Assembly: GCA_000156115.1 (NCBI GenBank)
Contig: DS995276.1
Location: forward strand, 934,017-998,016
Origin: Rhodobacteraceae bacterium HTCC2083
GTDB lineage: Bacteria > Pseudomonadota > Alphaproteobacteria > Rhodobacterales > Rhodobacteraceae
DNA length: 64,000 nt
Reading direction: 5' to 3'
Shown here: piece after piece, positions 1 to 7,807 of the stretch
Position numbering within the stretch: the stretch's first letter is position 1
Layout of the letters: each line of letters opens with the position of its first letter
Position numbers and translations under genes: made by a program
The notes under the pieces: generated by a model
The model's input: only the letters and a program-made list of their open reading frames with translations
What the model was told of the DNA's origin: nothing
Database searches by the model: none

Positions 1-14
1 AATTTACTTTCACA

Positions 15-28
15 ACCCTCGAAAGGGT
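15..28 (-). terminator. short UUCG-capped hairpin after the cold-shock gene
   Basis: Read on the minus strand, just after the cold-shock stop codon, ACCCT and AGGGT pair around a TTCG tetraloop. An A/T-rich stretch follows but there is no clean T run. It may be the 3' end of the cold-shock transcript. The stem is only 5 bp, so the call is weak. Confidence 0.3.
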
Positions 29-34
29 ACTGGC

Positions 35-241
35 TTATGCCAGAGCGATGTTGATCGCTGCCTCACGACCGTCACGGCCGGGCTCGATGTCGAAAGTAAC
101 TTTCTGGTTGTCAGCAAGGCCTGTCAAGCCGGAACGCTCAACTGCAGAAATGTGTACGAACACGTCTTTGCTGCCGCCGTCTGGCGCGATGAAGCCGAAG
201 CCTTTTGTAGTGTTAAACCATTTTACGGTGCCAGTAGCCAT
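35..241 (-). CDS. CspA-family cold-shock protein
   Basis: A 68-residue single cold-shock domain, the usual length for the family. The RNP1-type KGFGFI (residues 14-19) and RNP2-type VFVHISA motifs are present and the protein opens with GTVKWFN. These small beta-barrel proteins bind single-stranded RNA and DNA and act as RNA chaperones in the cytoplasm. The ATG at 241 is preceded by GGAG at 7 nt. An upstream in-frame extension lies in the 5' leader and has no family similarity. It is single-gene and not part of the PGC. Paralogues are common in alphaproteobacteria, so no letter is assigned. Confidence 0.95.
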   Translation of the reverse strand: MATGTVKWFNTTKGFGFIAPDGGSKDVFVHISAVERSGLTGLADNQKVTFDIEPGRDGREAAINIALA

Positions 242-482
242 CGTAATTCTCCTAATATACTGCCCACGGAATGCGGCAGGTCGGCTAGTCAGTGCAAGAT
301 CGAAACTGAGCCGTAAGAGAGGAGCAGTAGGGTCGATAGTGGTAACGTCGCATCCGTCATATACGAAAGGTGCCTTCATTTTGCAAGGGATTCGACTTTT
401 ACGGGTAGCAGCGCACGCTAAAAAAGAATTAGAGGAACACGCGCCACAGCAGGAAAATGCGTCGATCTTTTAACCAAGGTTT

Positions 483-1307
483 CTACAAACCTAATGGCGC
501 GTGACGGTTCACATCTTTGTAAAGCAAGTATCGGAATGGGCCAGGCCCACCAGCGTAACATGCTTGCGGGCAGAAGGCGCGGAGCCACATAAAATCACCC
601 GGGCCCACTTCGACCCAATCAGAGTTGAGTTTGTACGCAGCCTTCCCCTCAAGCACATAAAGCCCGTGTTCCATCACATGGGTTTCCATAAATGGGATCA
701 CATTTCCAGGCATAAGTGTCACAATCGTCACGTGCATATCGTGGCGCATATCGCTGGGGTCAACAAAGCGAGTCGTCGCCCAACCACCATTCGTGTCCGG
801 CATTACAGTTGGTGCAATGTCGTTCTCATTCGCGATAATTGGATCAGGTGCATCAAGGCCATCAACAGCGACGTAAGCCTTTCTCAGCCAGTGGAACCGC
901 GCAGTGTTTGCACCATCATTAATCAGCGTCCACTCCATCCCCGCAGGCAGATAGGCATAGCCACCCGCTTGCAGAATATGGCTTTGGCCCATGAAACTTA
1001 CAGTCACCGCGCCCTCGACGACGAACAAGACACCCTGCGCAGTCTTATCAAGCTCTGCACGTTGACTGCCGCCGCCCGACTGCACTTCCATGATGTATTG
1101 CGAGAAGGTTTCCGCGAAACCCGTCATAGGCCGCGCAATCACCCACAGGCGGGTTTTGTCCCAAAATGGCAGAAAGCTGGTAACAATGTCCCGCATCGTG
1201 CTGGCAGGCAAGAAGGCATAGGCCTCGGTAAAGACCGCTTGACTTGTCAGCATTTCCTGCTGCCCCGGATGCCCGCCACTGGGTGCGAAATATGTACGTT
1301 TTTTCAT
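483..1307 (-). CDS. allE: (S)-ureidoglycine aminohydrolase (bicupin)
   Basis: A 274-residue two-cupin protein that opens with MKKRTYFAPSGG. It matches the ureidoglycine aminohydrolase (AllE/YlbA) family, which releases ammonia from (S)-ureidoglycine to give ureidoglycolate in purine/allantoin breakdown. The C-terminal cupin carries the metal-site pattern with E-T-H and E-H around VIPFMETHVMEHGLYVLEGKA. The ATG at 1307 is chosen because GGAG lies 6 nt upstream; a TTG four codons earlier lacks a ribosome site. No other allantoin gene is visible here, so its pathway partners must lie left of the window or elsewhere. It is unrelated to the adjacent PGC. Confidence 0.88.
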   Translation of the reverse strand: MKKRTYFAPSGGHPGQQEMLTSQAVFTEAYAFLPASTMRDIVTSFLPFWDKTRLWVIARPMTGFAETFSQYIMEVQSGGGSQRAELDKTAQGVLFVVEGAVTVSFMGQSHILQAGGYAYLPAGMEWTLINDGANTARFHWLRKAYVAVDGLDAPDPIIANENDIAPTVMPDTNGGWATTRFVDPSDMRHDMHVTIVTLMPGNVIPFMETHVMEHGLYVLEGKAAYKLNSDWVEVGPGDFMWLRAFCPQACYAGGPGPFRYLLYKDVNRHAPLGL

Positions 1308-1458
1308 GACGGGCTCCAAAGGTGTGTTGTCCTAAACCTGACGGGTCAGTCCCCAAGCGCCAAGCATGTGTTTCGCTAAAGCAACCTTCTGAATTATTTG
1401 AAAATCTCTGGCTGACGTTTTGTTTTTCAATGAGAGCGTGCACAGACTTCGACTATCC

Positions 1459-1472
1459 AATTGGCGCATATT
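1459..1472. promoter_or_regulatory. degenerate copy of AATACG-N2-CGTATT palindrome upstream of heme oxygenase
   Basis: AATTGG-CG-CATATT matches the arms of the palindrome seen upstream of ppsR at 9 of 12 positions. The flanks agree as well: CCAAT before it and a T-rich TCT after it, as at ppsR. It lies about 55 bp before the heme-oxygenase start. It is proposed as a possible operator of the FixJ-type regulator encoded in this operon; the link is inference. Confidence 0.2.
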
Positions 1473-1527
1473 TCTGTTTGTTGTTTTGCGGCCTTGCACT
1501 ATCGTGCAGTTAGGTAAGGGATAAGGA

Positions 1528-2193
1528 GTGGGCGCGTTGGCAGAGCAAAGTGCAAAGCAACCGACCACCGTACGCGACAGGTTGCGTGCGCAGACCCGCG
1601 ACGTTCATGAACAACTGCATCATCATTCCACCTTCGTCGATCTGTTCAAGAACACCATTTCATTGGACGACTACAAAGCTCTCATTTTGCGGTTTTATGG
1701 CTTCTATGTTCCTCTGGAACGCGCGATTGAAAGAGTATTTGCAGGCATGAGTAATGACGCATCATCCTATTTCTACGAGACCCGGGCACATCATTTGAAG
1801 ATTGATCTGCTGGATCTAGGCTTCGATCCTTCCGAGATAAAAAACGCGCCACTGTGCGACGACGTCTTTGATGTGGTTTCAAAAACATCGCTTGGCGGTG
1901 TCCTTTATGTTATCGAAGGGTCCACACTAGGGGCCGCTCCAATCGACCGCGCAGCACAGCGTTTGCTAAGTGGAGACGTACTCGATGGACGACGCTTTTG
2001 GGCGTGGTGTAGATCCCAGAACAAGAACCGCTGGTCTTTGACCAACGACTACATCGAAACCTTGGAAGCAAATGGGGTCGCTTTTGGTCATCTCGCGAGA
2101 GGTGCCAATGATACGTTCCAAGCCTTGGCCGATTGGCTCGCCCCTATGGATCATAACAACGTAGCACTCGACACCCGCGAGGTTTTCGCGTGA
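1528..2193 (+). CDS. bphO: biliverdin-producing heme oxygenase (bacteriophytochrome-associated)
   Basis: A protein of up to 221 residues of the heme-oxygenase fold. It opens heme to biliverdin, the chromophore of the phytochrome encoded next. The proximal-histidine segment LRAQTRDVHEQLHHH (His27) and the family motif YVIEGSTLGAA (about residues 131-141) are visible. The stop overlaps the phytochrome GTG by 4 nt (GTGA), so the two are translationally coupled. Start uncertain: GTG at 1528 is served by GGTAAGGG upstream, while TTG at 1537 sits 8 nt after AAGGAG and may be the true start. It is unlikely to serve only iron scavenging given the coupling. Confidence 0.9.
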   Translation: MGALAEQSAKQPTTVRDRLRAQTRDVHEQLHHHSTFVDLFKNTISLDDYKALILRFYGFYVPLERAIERVFAGMSNDASSYFYETRAHHLKIDLLDLGFDPSEIKNAPLCDDVFDVVSKTSLGGVLYVIEGSTLGAAPIDRAAQRLLSGDVLDGRRFWAWCRSQNKNRWSLTNDYIETLEANGVAFGHLARGANDTFQALADWLAPMDHNNVALDTREVFA

Positions 2194-4481
2194 GTGATGC
2201 AGACCAAATCGATCTAACCACCTGCGATCAGGAACTCATCCACTTTATTGGAGCGGTACAACCTCATGGCGCTTTGATCGCTATCGATGCCAAGACCCAC
2301 ATCATCGACTACGTAAGCGAAAACACCGAGCACTTCGTTGGCTTCACTCCAGAGATGATCCTCGGAAAACCCCTGTCCTATTTGATTGGCGAGGAAAATT
2401 CCGCGCGCGCGCAGCAAATGTCGCTACAGCCATCTACGCCAGAACTGTTGAAACCTTGGTTCATTTCTTTCGAGCGCCCTAATGGAACAACGATCAACGC
2501 CGAATGCTTACCTCATGGCAATGACGGCCATGTCATATTCGAATTTTTCGAACCAGAACCGACGCCTGCCCCCGTGTGGGAGGACGAACTGTCCCGCCAA
2601 GCGGTGATTTCCGAACTGCTGAAACCCGGTGATCTAAACAATCTCGCCGATGCGAGCGCGCGTTTGATCCGCGATGTTATTGGCTTTGACCGGGTGATGA
2701 TCTACAAATTCGCAGAGGACAAGCATGGCGAGGTGATCGCCGAAAGCACCAGTCGTGATGACAGCTTTTTGGGCATGCACTACCCAGCCTCTGACATCCC
2801 TGATCCTGCACGACGTCATTTTACGTTGAACGTCATGCGATCGATCCCCGATATCAACAGTGACCGCGTCCCCATCGTGAGCCGATCTGGTCAAATTGCG
2901 GATGCGGACTCAGCCACGCCATTGGATCTCACCTTCTCTAAACTGCGCGCTGTGGCGCCGGTGCATGTGCAATACCTCAACAACATGGGTGTCAGCGCGA
3001 GCATGTCGATTTCTTTGGTTACCAACAATGAGCTTTGGGGGCTTGTGGCGTGCCATCATTATAGCAAACGCCTCATCTCTTCGAGCCGTCTGCGCTTTGC
3101 GGAACTGTTGGGGAGCACCACGTCAACTTTGCTTCAAAACCTGGAGAACACCGCGCAGTTGCGTACAGGTATTCAAGCCGAAAAGACTGCTTTCTATATT
3201 GAACAGCAAGTTCGTTCAGGTAGAGCATTGCGCGATCTGATCGAAGAACAAGCCTTAAAGATAATGACGCTGATTGATGTTCAAGGCATGTGTCTTGTTC
3301 TCGGGGGCGCAGTACTACACGTCGGCAAAGTTCCAAAAGAACTATTGGATTTCACCGTCTTTCGCGACGAATTGAATGAAGGCATTGCGACGACCGAGCA
3401 TCTGCCGTCGATTATAAAGATGAATGAGGACCAAAAAGAGTGTGCAGCTGGCGCCGCTCTCTTGGACTTGTCCGATGATGGTGAAGATTATCTGGTATTC
3501 TTGCGGCGGAGCTATGATCAAACGGTCAACTGGGCAGGCAAACCCGAGAAAATTGAAACCATCGACGAAAACGGGATTAAAAGGCTGTCACCCCGAGGGT
3601 CTTTCGCCCTCTGGAGCGAGGAGCGACGCGGCAAAAGCAAACCCTTTGATGCGATCATTCGCGATGCGCTGCGCATCCTCAGGCGCGCATTCTTTGCACT
3701 CAATAGCCTTGAACGCGAACGGATCGCGCTTGACGCCCAGAAACAAGCTGAAGCCGAGGAAATTCGCTTACGTCATGCATTGCTCGATGCAGCACGCGCC
3801 AACTCTCTGGGGGAACTCGCTTCCGCAATTGCACACGAATTAAACCAGCCGCTGTCAGCGATTGCGAACTACGTCAGCGCTTGCCGTCAAGAACTGCGCA
3901 ACGCCAATGTGACGATCCCAGAGCGTGCAGGGGTTTTGATCGAAGACGCAGTTATTGAAACCGAACGTGCCGGGGATTTGGTACGCCGCGTACGAGATTT
4001 TATCACGCGCGGCGATCTGAACACGGAATACATCGATCTAAACAAAGTGATCCAGCAAGGCGTCGATCTTGCATTAGTGACGTGCCAGTTGCCCGATCTT
4101 AAGGTCAATGTCCGGCAAGATCTGACCATTCCAAAAGTGCTCGCCGATCCAGTTCAAATTGGACAAGTCATGCTTAATTTGGCGCGCAATAGCATCGCTG
4201 CGATGAAACATTCTGACAATCAGGTCTTAACGATCGGCGTCACTCAGCAGACTGGGTTTGTCCAAGTGACTGTTTCAGATAGTGGCTCTGGAATTCCGGC
4301 AGACGTTGCAAAATACATTTTCGAGCCGTTTCACACCTCAACAACCAAAGGCATGGGAATAGGTCTGTCCCTATGTCGCTCAATCATCGAGGCACATTCC
4401 GGCAAGATTTGGTTTGAACCGTCCCAATCGGGCGCTATCCTCTCTTTCAAGCTCCCAATTTCGGAGAATGAAAATGGATAA
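2190..4481 (+). CDS. bphP: bacteriophytochrome sensor histidine kinase with FixL-like transmitter
   Basis: A 763-residue red/far-red photoreceptor. In order it has a PAS domain (about 15-120) with biliverdin-binding Cys12 in LTTCDQELIHFIGAVQPHG, and a GAF domain (about 140-320) with the PASDIP signature at 199-204. A PHY domain (about 325-510) follows with the tongue motif PRGSF at 468-472, then a coiled linker. The HisKA has phosphoacceptor His549 in AHELNQPLSAIANY, and the C-terminal ATPase has SDSGSGIP and GMGIGLSL. The kinase end resembles FixL rather than the usual phytochrome transmitter, matching the FixJ-type regulator that follows with an 8-nt overlap. The GTG start overlaps the heme-oxygenase stop. 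The protein is cytoplasmic with no membrane segment. Its position beside ppaA/ppsR suggests light control of the PGC; that is inference. Confidence 0.95.
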   Translation: MSDADQIDLTTCDQELIHFIGAVQPHGALIAIDAKTHIIDYVSENTEHFVGFTPEMILGKPLSYLIGEENSARAQQMSLQPSTPELLKPWFISFERPNGTTINAECLPHGNDGHVIFEFFEPEPTPAPVWEDELSRQAVISELLKPGDLNNLADASARLIRDVIGFDRVMIYKFAEDKHGEVIAESTSRDDSFLGMHYPASDIPDPARRHFTLNVMRSIPDINSDRVPIVSRSGQIADADSATPLDLTFSKLRAVAPVHVQYLNNMGVSASMSISLVTNNELWGLVACHHYSKRLISSSRLRFAELLGSTTSTLLQNLENTAQLRTGIQAEKTAFYIEQQVRSGRALRDLIEEQALKIMTLIDVQGMCLVLGGAVLHVGKVPKELLDFTVFRDELNEGIATTEHLPSIIKMNEDQKECAAGAALLDLSDDGEDYLVFLRRSYDQTVNWAGKPEKIETIDENGIKRLSPRGSFALWSEERRGKSKPFDAIIRDALRILRRAFFALNSLERERIALDAQKQAEAEEIRLRHALLDAARANSLGELASAIAHELNQPLSAIANYVSACRQELRNANVTIPERAGVLIEDAVIETERAGDLVRRVRDFITRGDLNTEYIDLNKVIQQGVDLALVTCQLPDLKVNVRQDLTIPKVLADPVQIGQVMLNLARNSIAAMKHSDNQVLTIGVTQQTGFVQVTVSDSGSGIPADVAKYIFEPFHTSTTKGMGIGLSLCRSIIEAHSGKIWFEPSQSGAILSFKLPISENENG

Positions 4482-5079
4482 AGACGCAGACAAATTCTCA
4501 ATCTATGTTGTTGAAGACGATGACGCCGTCTTAAGATCTCTGTGCGCACTTCTAATCGCGCATGGGTTTGAAACGGTTGCGTGTACCTCTGCCGAACAGT
4601 TTTTAGACCGCTACGACCCTGCCAAAAAAGCATTCATGATACTGGATCTGCGTCTCCCGGGGATGTCTGGACTTCAACTTCAGACGCATTTGAACGAGCT
4701 GAACGTCAAGATCCCGATTGTGGTTGTGACAGGGCATGGCGACGTGCCTATTGCAGTCCAAGCGATGCGCGCTGGAGCGGTTGACTTCATCGAAAAGCCT
4801 GCGCACGAGGACCGTATCCTCAAGGCTGTCGAAACCGCGTCGGGGCTACTGTTTAACAGGCGACCTGCGCTCGTTTCCAAAAAGATCGTCGTAGATCGAC
4901 TTGAAAAATTGACCGACCGCGAACGCGAAGTGTTGCATCACCTTCTGCTCGGTAAGTTGAACAAGGAAATCGCAAGTGAGCTGGACGTGAGCCAACGCAC
5001 GGTCGAAGGTCATCGCTCGCGTATTCGCGACAAGATGCAGGCGCGTGGGATCGCCGATCTCATTCGTATGGTTGGGTAG
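4474..5079 (+). CDS. FixJ/NarL-type response regulator (partner of the bacteriophytochrome)
   Basis: A 201-residue two-domain regulator. The receiver domain (about 10-125) has acidic residues EDD at 14-16, phospho-acceptor Asp58 in MILDLRLPG and the conserved Lys in IEKPA. A LuxR/FixJ-type helix-turn-helix (about 140-200) reads LTDREREVLHHLLLGKLNKEIA followed by VSQRTVEGHRSRI. The ATG at 4474 is 7 nt after GGAG; an ATG 6 nt earlier is too close to that site. It overlaps the kinase gene by 8 nt. It is expected to be phosphorylated by the phytochrome and to act as a DNA-binding activator. Targets are not known; see the palindromes at 5096 and 7783. Confidence 0.93.
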   Translation: MDKDADKFSIYVVEDDDAVLRSLCALLIAHGFETVACTSAEQFLDRYDPAKKAFMILDLRLPGMSGLQLQTHLNELNVKIPIVVVTGHGDVPIAVQAMRAGAVDFIEKPAHEDRILKAVETASGLLFNRRPALVSKKIVVDRLEKLTDREREVLHHLLLGKLNKEIASELDVSQRTVEGHRSRIRDKMQARGIADLIRMVG

Positions 5080-5494
5080 AACGAAACAGCGTATTAGTAC
5101 GTGCGTATTTATCCGAACTAGTGACAGCACTTAGACACGCTCTAGAGTTTCCCTGGCGGGATCGTCGAGACCCGTGTGTAGTTGTATGTCTTTGTCTATC
5201 TATTTTCGCCCTTTGCGGTGAATGGATGGCTTTTTACAGCGCTTCAAATCTGATTTGTCGAGAGTGGGGACCCTCGGCGTAGAGTGTTCGAAGAACCTGC
5301 GTAACGGCTTATTTCAGGAAACCAAAACCTTGCGTCGCACAACAACGCTCTCTGTATTTACCCGATTATAACAACATCTTAGGGTTAGCCGCCCTTTGAT
5401 TTGTCTTAAAGCGACACCGCACTAACGCGGTTGAAGTGAGTTGAAATTCGCCTTCACAAGGCGCGTGGACACAAGGACTTTGGAGGGATCGTAA
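5080..5494. other. 415-bp intergenic region between the phytochrome operon and ppaA
   Basis: No convincing reading frame was found here. The left end holds CGTATT repeats and the near-palindrome at 5096-5109. No intact TGT-N12-ACA box and no strong terminator were seen. The right end has a strong ribosome site for ppaA. The region presumably contains the ppaA promoter. Confidence 0.5.
5096..5109. promoter_or_regulatory. palindrome AGTACG-N2-CGTATT between the phytochrome operon and ppaA
   Basis: AGTACG-TG-CGTATT matches the palindrome upstream of ppsR (7783-7796) at 11 of 12 arm positions. A further CGTATT lies 14 bp to the left (5090-5095). It is a candidate site for the FixJ-type regulator or another PGC regulator; function is inferred only from recurrence and symmetry. 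Confidence 0.35.
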
Positions 5495-6340
5495 ATGTCC
5501 GGCAATAATAATTTGGCCAAACGCGGGCGCGCGCATGACGCGCTACACTTTGACGTGTATGCGCGCAGCAAAACGAATATTTCGCGACTCAAAGCGCGTT
5601 TGCCAGATGAAATTGTCGCGAATCTCGCGCGAGAAGTGATACGTAGGGTCGCCTCCAAAGCAAGTGAAGTCGAAAATGTTGTCGCCGTCCCAAGCCAGAA
5701 CACATTGGAAAAGCTGTCAGAGGCGCTGATTTCAAATGATGAACTTGCAGGTGCCAACCAAATTTTAGAACTGCGATCTGTGGGCCAAAGCGCCGAAGCG
5801 ATTTATCTGTCTCACCTCGCCGCTGCCGCCCGTCTCCTTGGTGAATGGTGGGAAGAAGACCGCATAGATTTCAATAAGGTGACTTTGGGAACCGGCCGTA
5901 TATTCTCGATAATGCGCGGGATGCGACATCTGTTTGAGGCCACGCCCATTACCCAACACAAGACCGCCCTCTTCGCGTCCACCCCCGGTGAAGATCACAC
6001 GCTCGGTGTGCGTATGGCCGCGGATCTTTTTCGCAAAGACGGCTGGGATATCACCCTTAAAGTGGGTTTGGATCATGACGCGTTGGTCGCAGAGATCGAG
6101 CAGTCAAATATTAGGATTATCGGCCTGTCCATCGGCGGCGAGCATTCTATCGAAGCGCTCATGAAGTTGGTCGTCGCGCTCACCATTAACTGCCCGCATG
6201 CCTCAATCTTTGTGAGCGGTCAAAACATTGAGAGCGTGCAATCGATCCTTGATCTCATGGAGCTCTCTGGCACCGGAAGCGACATTGTCAGCGCCAAGAA
6301 ACAGTTGAACGATCTTTGGGATCAGCACGCAACGGCTTAA
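5495..6340 (+). CDS. ppaA: PpaA/AerR-type SCHIC/B12-binding photosynthesis regulator
   Basis: A 281-residue protein with a cobalamin-binding-like (SCHIC) fold. The helical cap segment LGEWWEEDRIDFNKVTLG lies at about 115-132, and the Rossmann part carries PGEDHTLG with His168 at the position of the B12/heme axial ligand. Family members (AerR of Rhodobacter capsulatus, PpaA of R. sphaeroides) bind cobalamin or heme and modulate CrtJ/PpsR repression in response to light or redox state. GGAGGGA precedes the ATG. The gene is convergent with ppsR and their stops overlap by 4 nt. By sequence this is the more typical of the two SCHIC proteins beside ppsR. Confidence 0.82.
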   Translation: MSGNNNLAKRGRAHDALHFDVYARSKTNISRLKARLPDEIVANLAREVIRRVASKASEVENVVAVPSQNTLEKLSEALISNDELAGANQILELRSVGQSAEAIYLSHLAAAARLLGEWWEEDRIDFNKVTLGTGRIFSIMRGMRHLFEATPITQHKTALFASTPGEDHTLGVRMAADLFRKDGWDITLKVGLDHDALVAEIEQSNIRIIGLSIGGEHSIEALMKLVVALTINCPHASIFVSGQNIESVQSILDLMELSGTGSDIVSAKKQLNDLWDQHATA

Positions 6341-7749
6341 GTTTTGTTTACCAAACCATATTTGCGCAGTTTCACATAAAGTGACTGCCGCGACAGACCC
6401 AGCATCTCCGCAGCAGCGACACGGTTATTCGATGTCATCTCAACCGCAGTTTCGATGCACATCTTCTCGATCACATCTGTTGATTTCGCCACGATGTCTT
6501 TCAAAGAATGACCGCCAATCAGCTCGATCACCGAGCGCATATCAACCTCGGTAATTTGCTGCATCGGTGTGCGCACAGTCTCGACACGTCTGCTATCTCG
6601 CAAGATCATCGCAAAAACATGCGAGATACCCGCTTTTAGCAAAGTGGTCGAGATTTCTACCGCGCGCTCGCTGCCATGTTCACAGAGCACCTTTGTTGCA
6701 TAGAGGCGCATACTGCCCGTGCGTCGCGCGTTTTCAAGCATAACGTTCAAATCAACCGCGCCGCGGCTGAAGAAATCGATCATCGCACGCCCTTTCAAGC
6801 TTTGAGAATGCGTGACGTCAGTAAAGTTCAAGAACGCATCATTGGCGCTTAGGATTTGGCCCGCACCATCGACAAAAACAATCGGGTCAACGCCATGATG
6901 ATAAAGGTTCATAAGCTGGGATTGTAGCCGATCACTTGGGATATCTTGCGCGCTATCCGTGCTAATCTTGCACAGCAACATTGGGCCGTCGGCACCGCGA
7001 TAGAGGGTCGGCTTGATGCTTAGGTTCACTTTCTCGTCGGCGCTTTTGACGGCGACCACGGCGCGCAATTGTTCTGACGCAGCAGAGACCAGCTGATCAA
7101 CCAGATCACCCCTGCCCTTCGCTTTGAATTCCTGTGCAAAAAAAGCACCAATCAACACTTCACGATTTTTGCTGAACATCGTCTCAAAAGCAGCGTTGCA
7201 AGCGACAGTCTTGCCCGTGCGCACTGAAATGAAAGCCGTCGAGAGATCAGAAGATTCAAGCAAAACACGAAAGCGAAGATCATGTTCGCGCTGAGCTTCG
7301 TAATCGTTTTCCAACGCGATATGCGCGGCGACCAATTGTTGCTGAATTTCTGCTGTGGAACTTAGGTCATTGCCAAGCACAAGAAGCGTGTCCTTAGAGC
7401 CAGTTCGATGAAAGCTGTAGCGCACAGGGAATTCGGCGGTATTTTCAGACGCTACATGGTTCACCTGAACCGGTTGCACCGCTGTATCCTGCTCCAAAAA
7501 CTGTGCCAAACGGCTTTCGAATTTTGGGACTGATTCAACTGTCAGAAAATCTTGGATCTGGCGACCGACCCAAGATGTCATATCATCGAGCGCAGTGAGG
7601 CTCGCGCTTGATTGCGCGGCTTTGATCTGACCTGAGTGTGACACAACAAGGGCCAAGTCCGATATGCCAGATACAATGCCCGCAACAGCGTCCGGTGCGA
7701 TCGCTGGGATCACTCCGCCTGTCCAAGACATTTCACCATCTGACGTCAT
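6337..7749 (-). CDS. ppsR: PpsR/CrtJ transcriptional repressor of photosynthesis genes
   Basis: A 470-residue redox-responsive repressor that binds TGT-N12-ACA palindromes. It has an N-terminal PAS-like domain, a Q-rich linker near 135-150, two PAS domains (about 160-265 and 280-390) and a Fis-type helix-turn-helix at the C terminus (NNRVAAAEMLGLSRQSLYVKL). Cys431 sits at the start of the HTH helix, where CrtJ/PpsR have their redox-active cysteine, and Cys260 lies near the second one (251 in R. sphaeroides). Boxes matching its site are found before bchF, bchG, bchC, crtE/D and crtI/A. The gene follows a second SCHIC gene at 58 bp, with an AATACG-CA-CGTATT palindrome between. Confidence 0.96.
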   Translation of the reverse strand: MTSDGEMSWTGGVIPAIAPDAVAGIVSGISDLALVVSHSGQIKAAQSSASLTALDDMTSWVGRQIQDFLTVESVPKFESRLAQFLEQDTAVQPVQVNHVASENTAEFPVRYSFHRTGSKDTLLVLGNDLSSTAEIQQQLVAAHIALENDYEAQREHDLRFRVLLESSDLSTAFISVRTGKTVACNAAFETMFSKNREVLIGAFFAQEFKAKGRGDLVDQLVSAASEQLRAVVAVKSADEKVNLSIKPTLYRGADGPMLLCKISTDSAQDIPSDRLQSQLMNLYHHGVDPIVFVDGAGQILSANDAFLNFTDVTHSQSLKGRAMIDFFSRGAVDLNVMLENARRTGSMRLYATKVLCEHGSERAVEISTTLLKAGISHVFAMILRDSRRVETVRTPMQQITEVDMRSVIELIGGHSLKDIVAKSTDVIEKMCIETAVEMTSNNRVAAAEMLGLSRQSLYVKLRKYGLVNKT

Positions 7750-7782
7750 TCATCGAAGTCCTTTGATTGGGCTCTCACTTCC

Positions 7783-7796
7783 AATACGCACGTATT
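7783..7796. promoter_or_regulatory. perfect palindrome AATACG-N2-CGTATT upstream of ppsR
   Basis: AATACG-CA-CGTATT has perfect 6-bp arms around a 2-bp centre. It lies 34 nt before the ppsR ATG, in the 58-bp gap after the upstream SCHIC gene. A close match lies after the FixJ-type regulator gene (5096-5109) and a weaker one before heme oxygenase (1459-1472). It is a candidate operator linking the phytochrome system to ppsR. Confidence 0.4.
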
Positions 7797-7807
7797 TCTA
7801 CGCTCCT

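Noticed and set aside
1338-1349. Perfect 12-bp palindrome CTGACGGGTCAG upstream of the ureidoglycine aminohydrolase gene
   Set aside because: Single occurrence noted, short arms, no second copy in the window; too little to call an operator.
5080-5494. PpsR box upstream of ppaA
   Set aside because: TGT and ACA pairs occur but none with 12-bp spacing.
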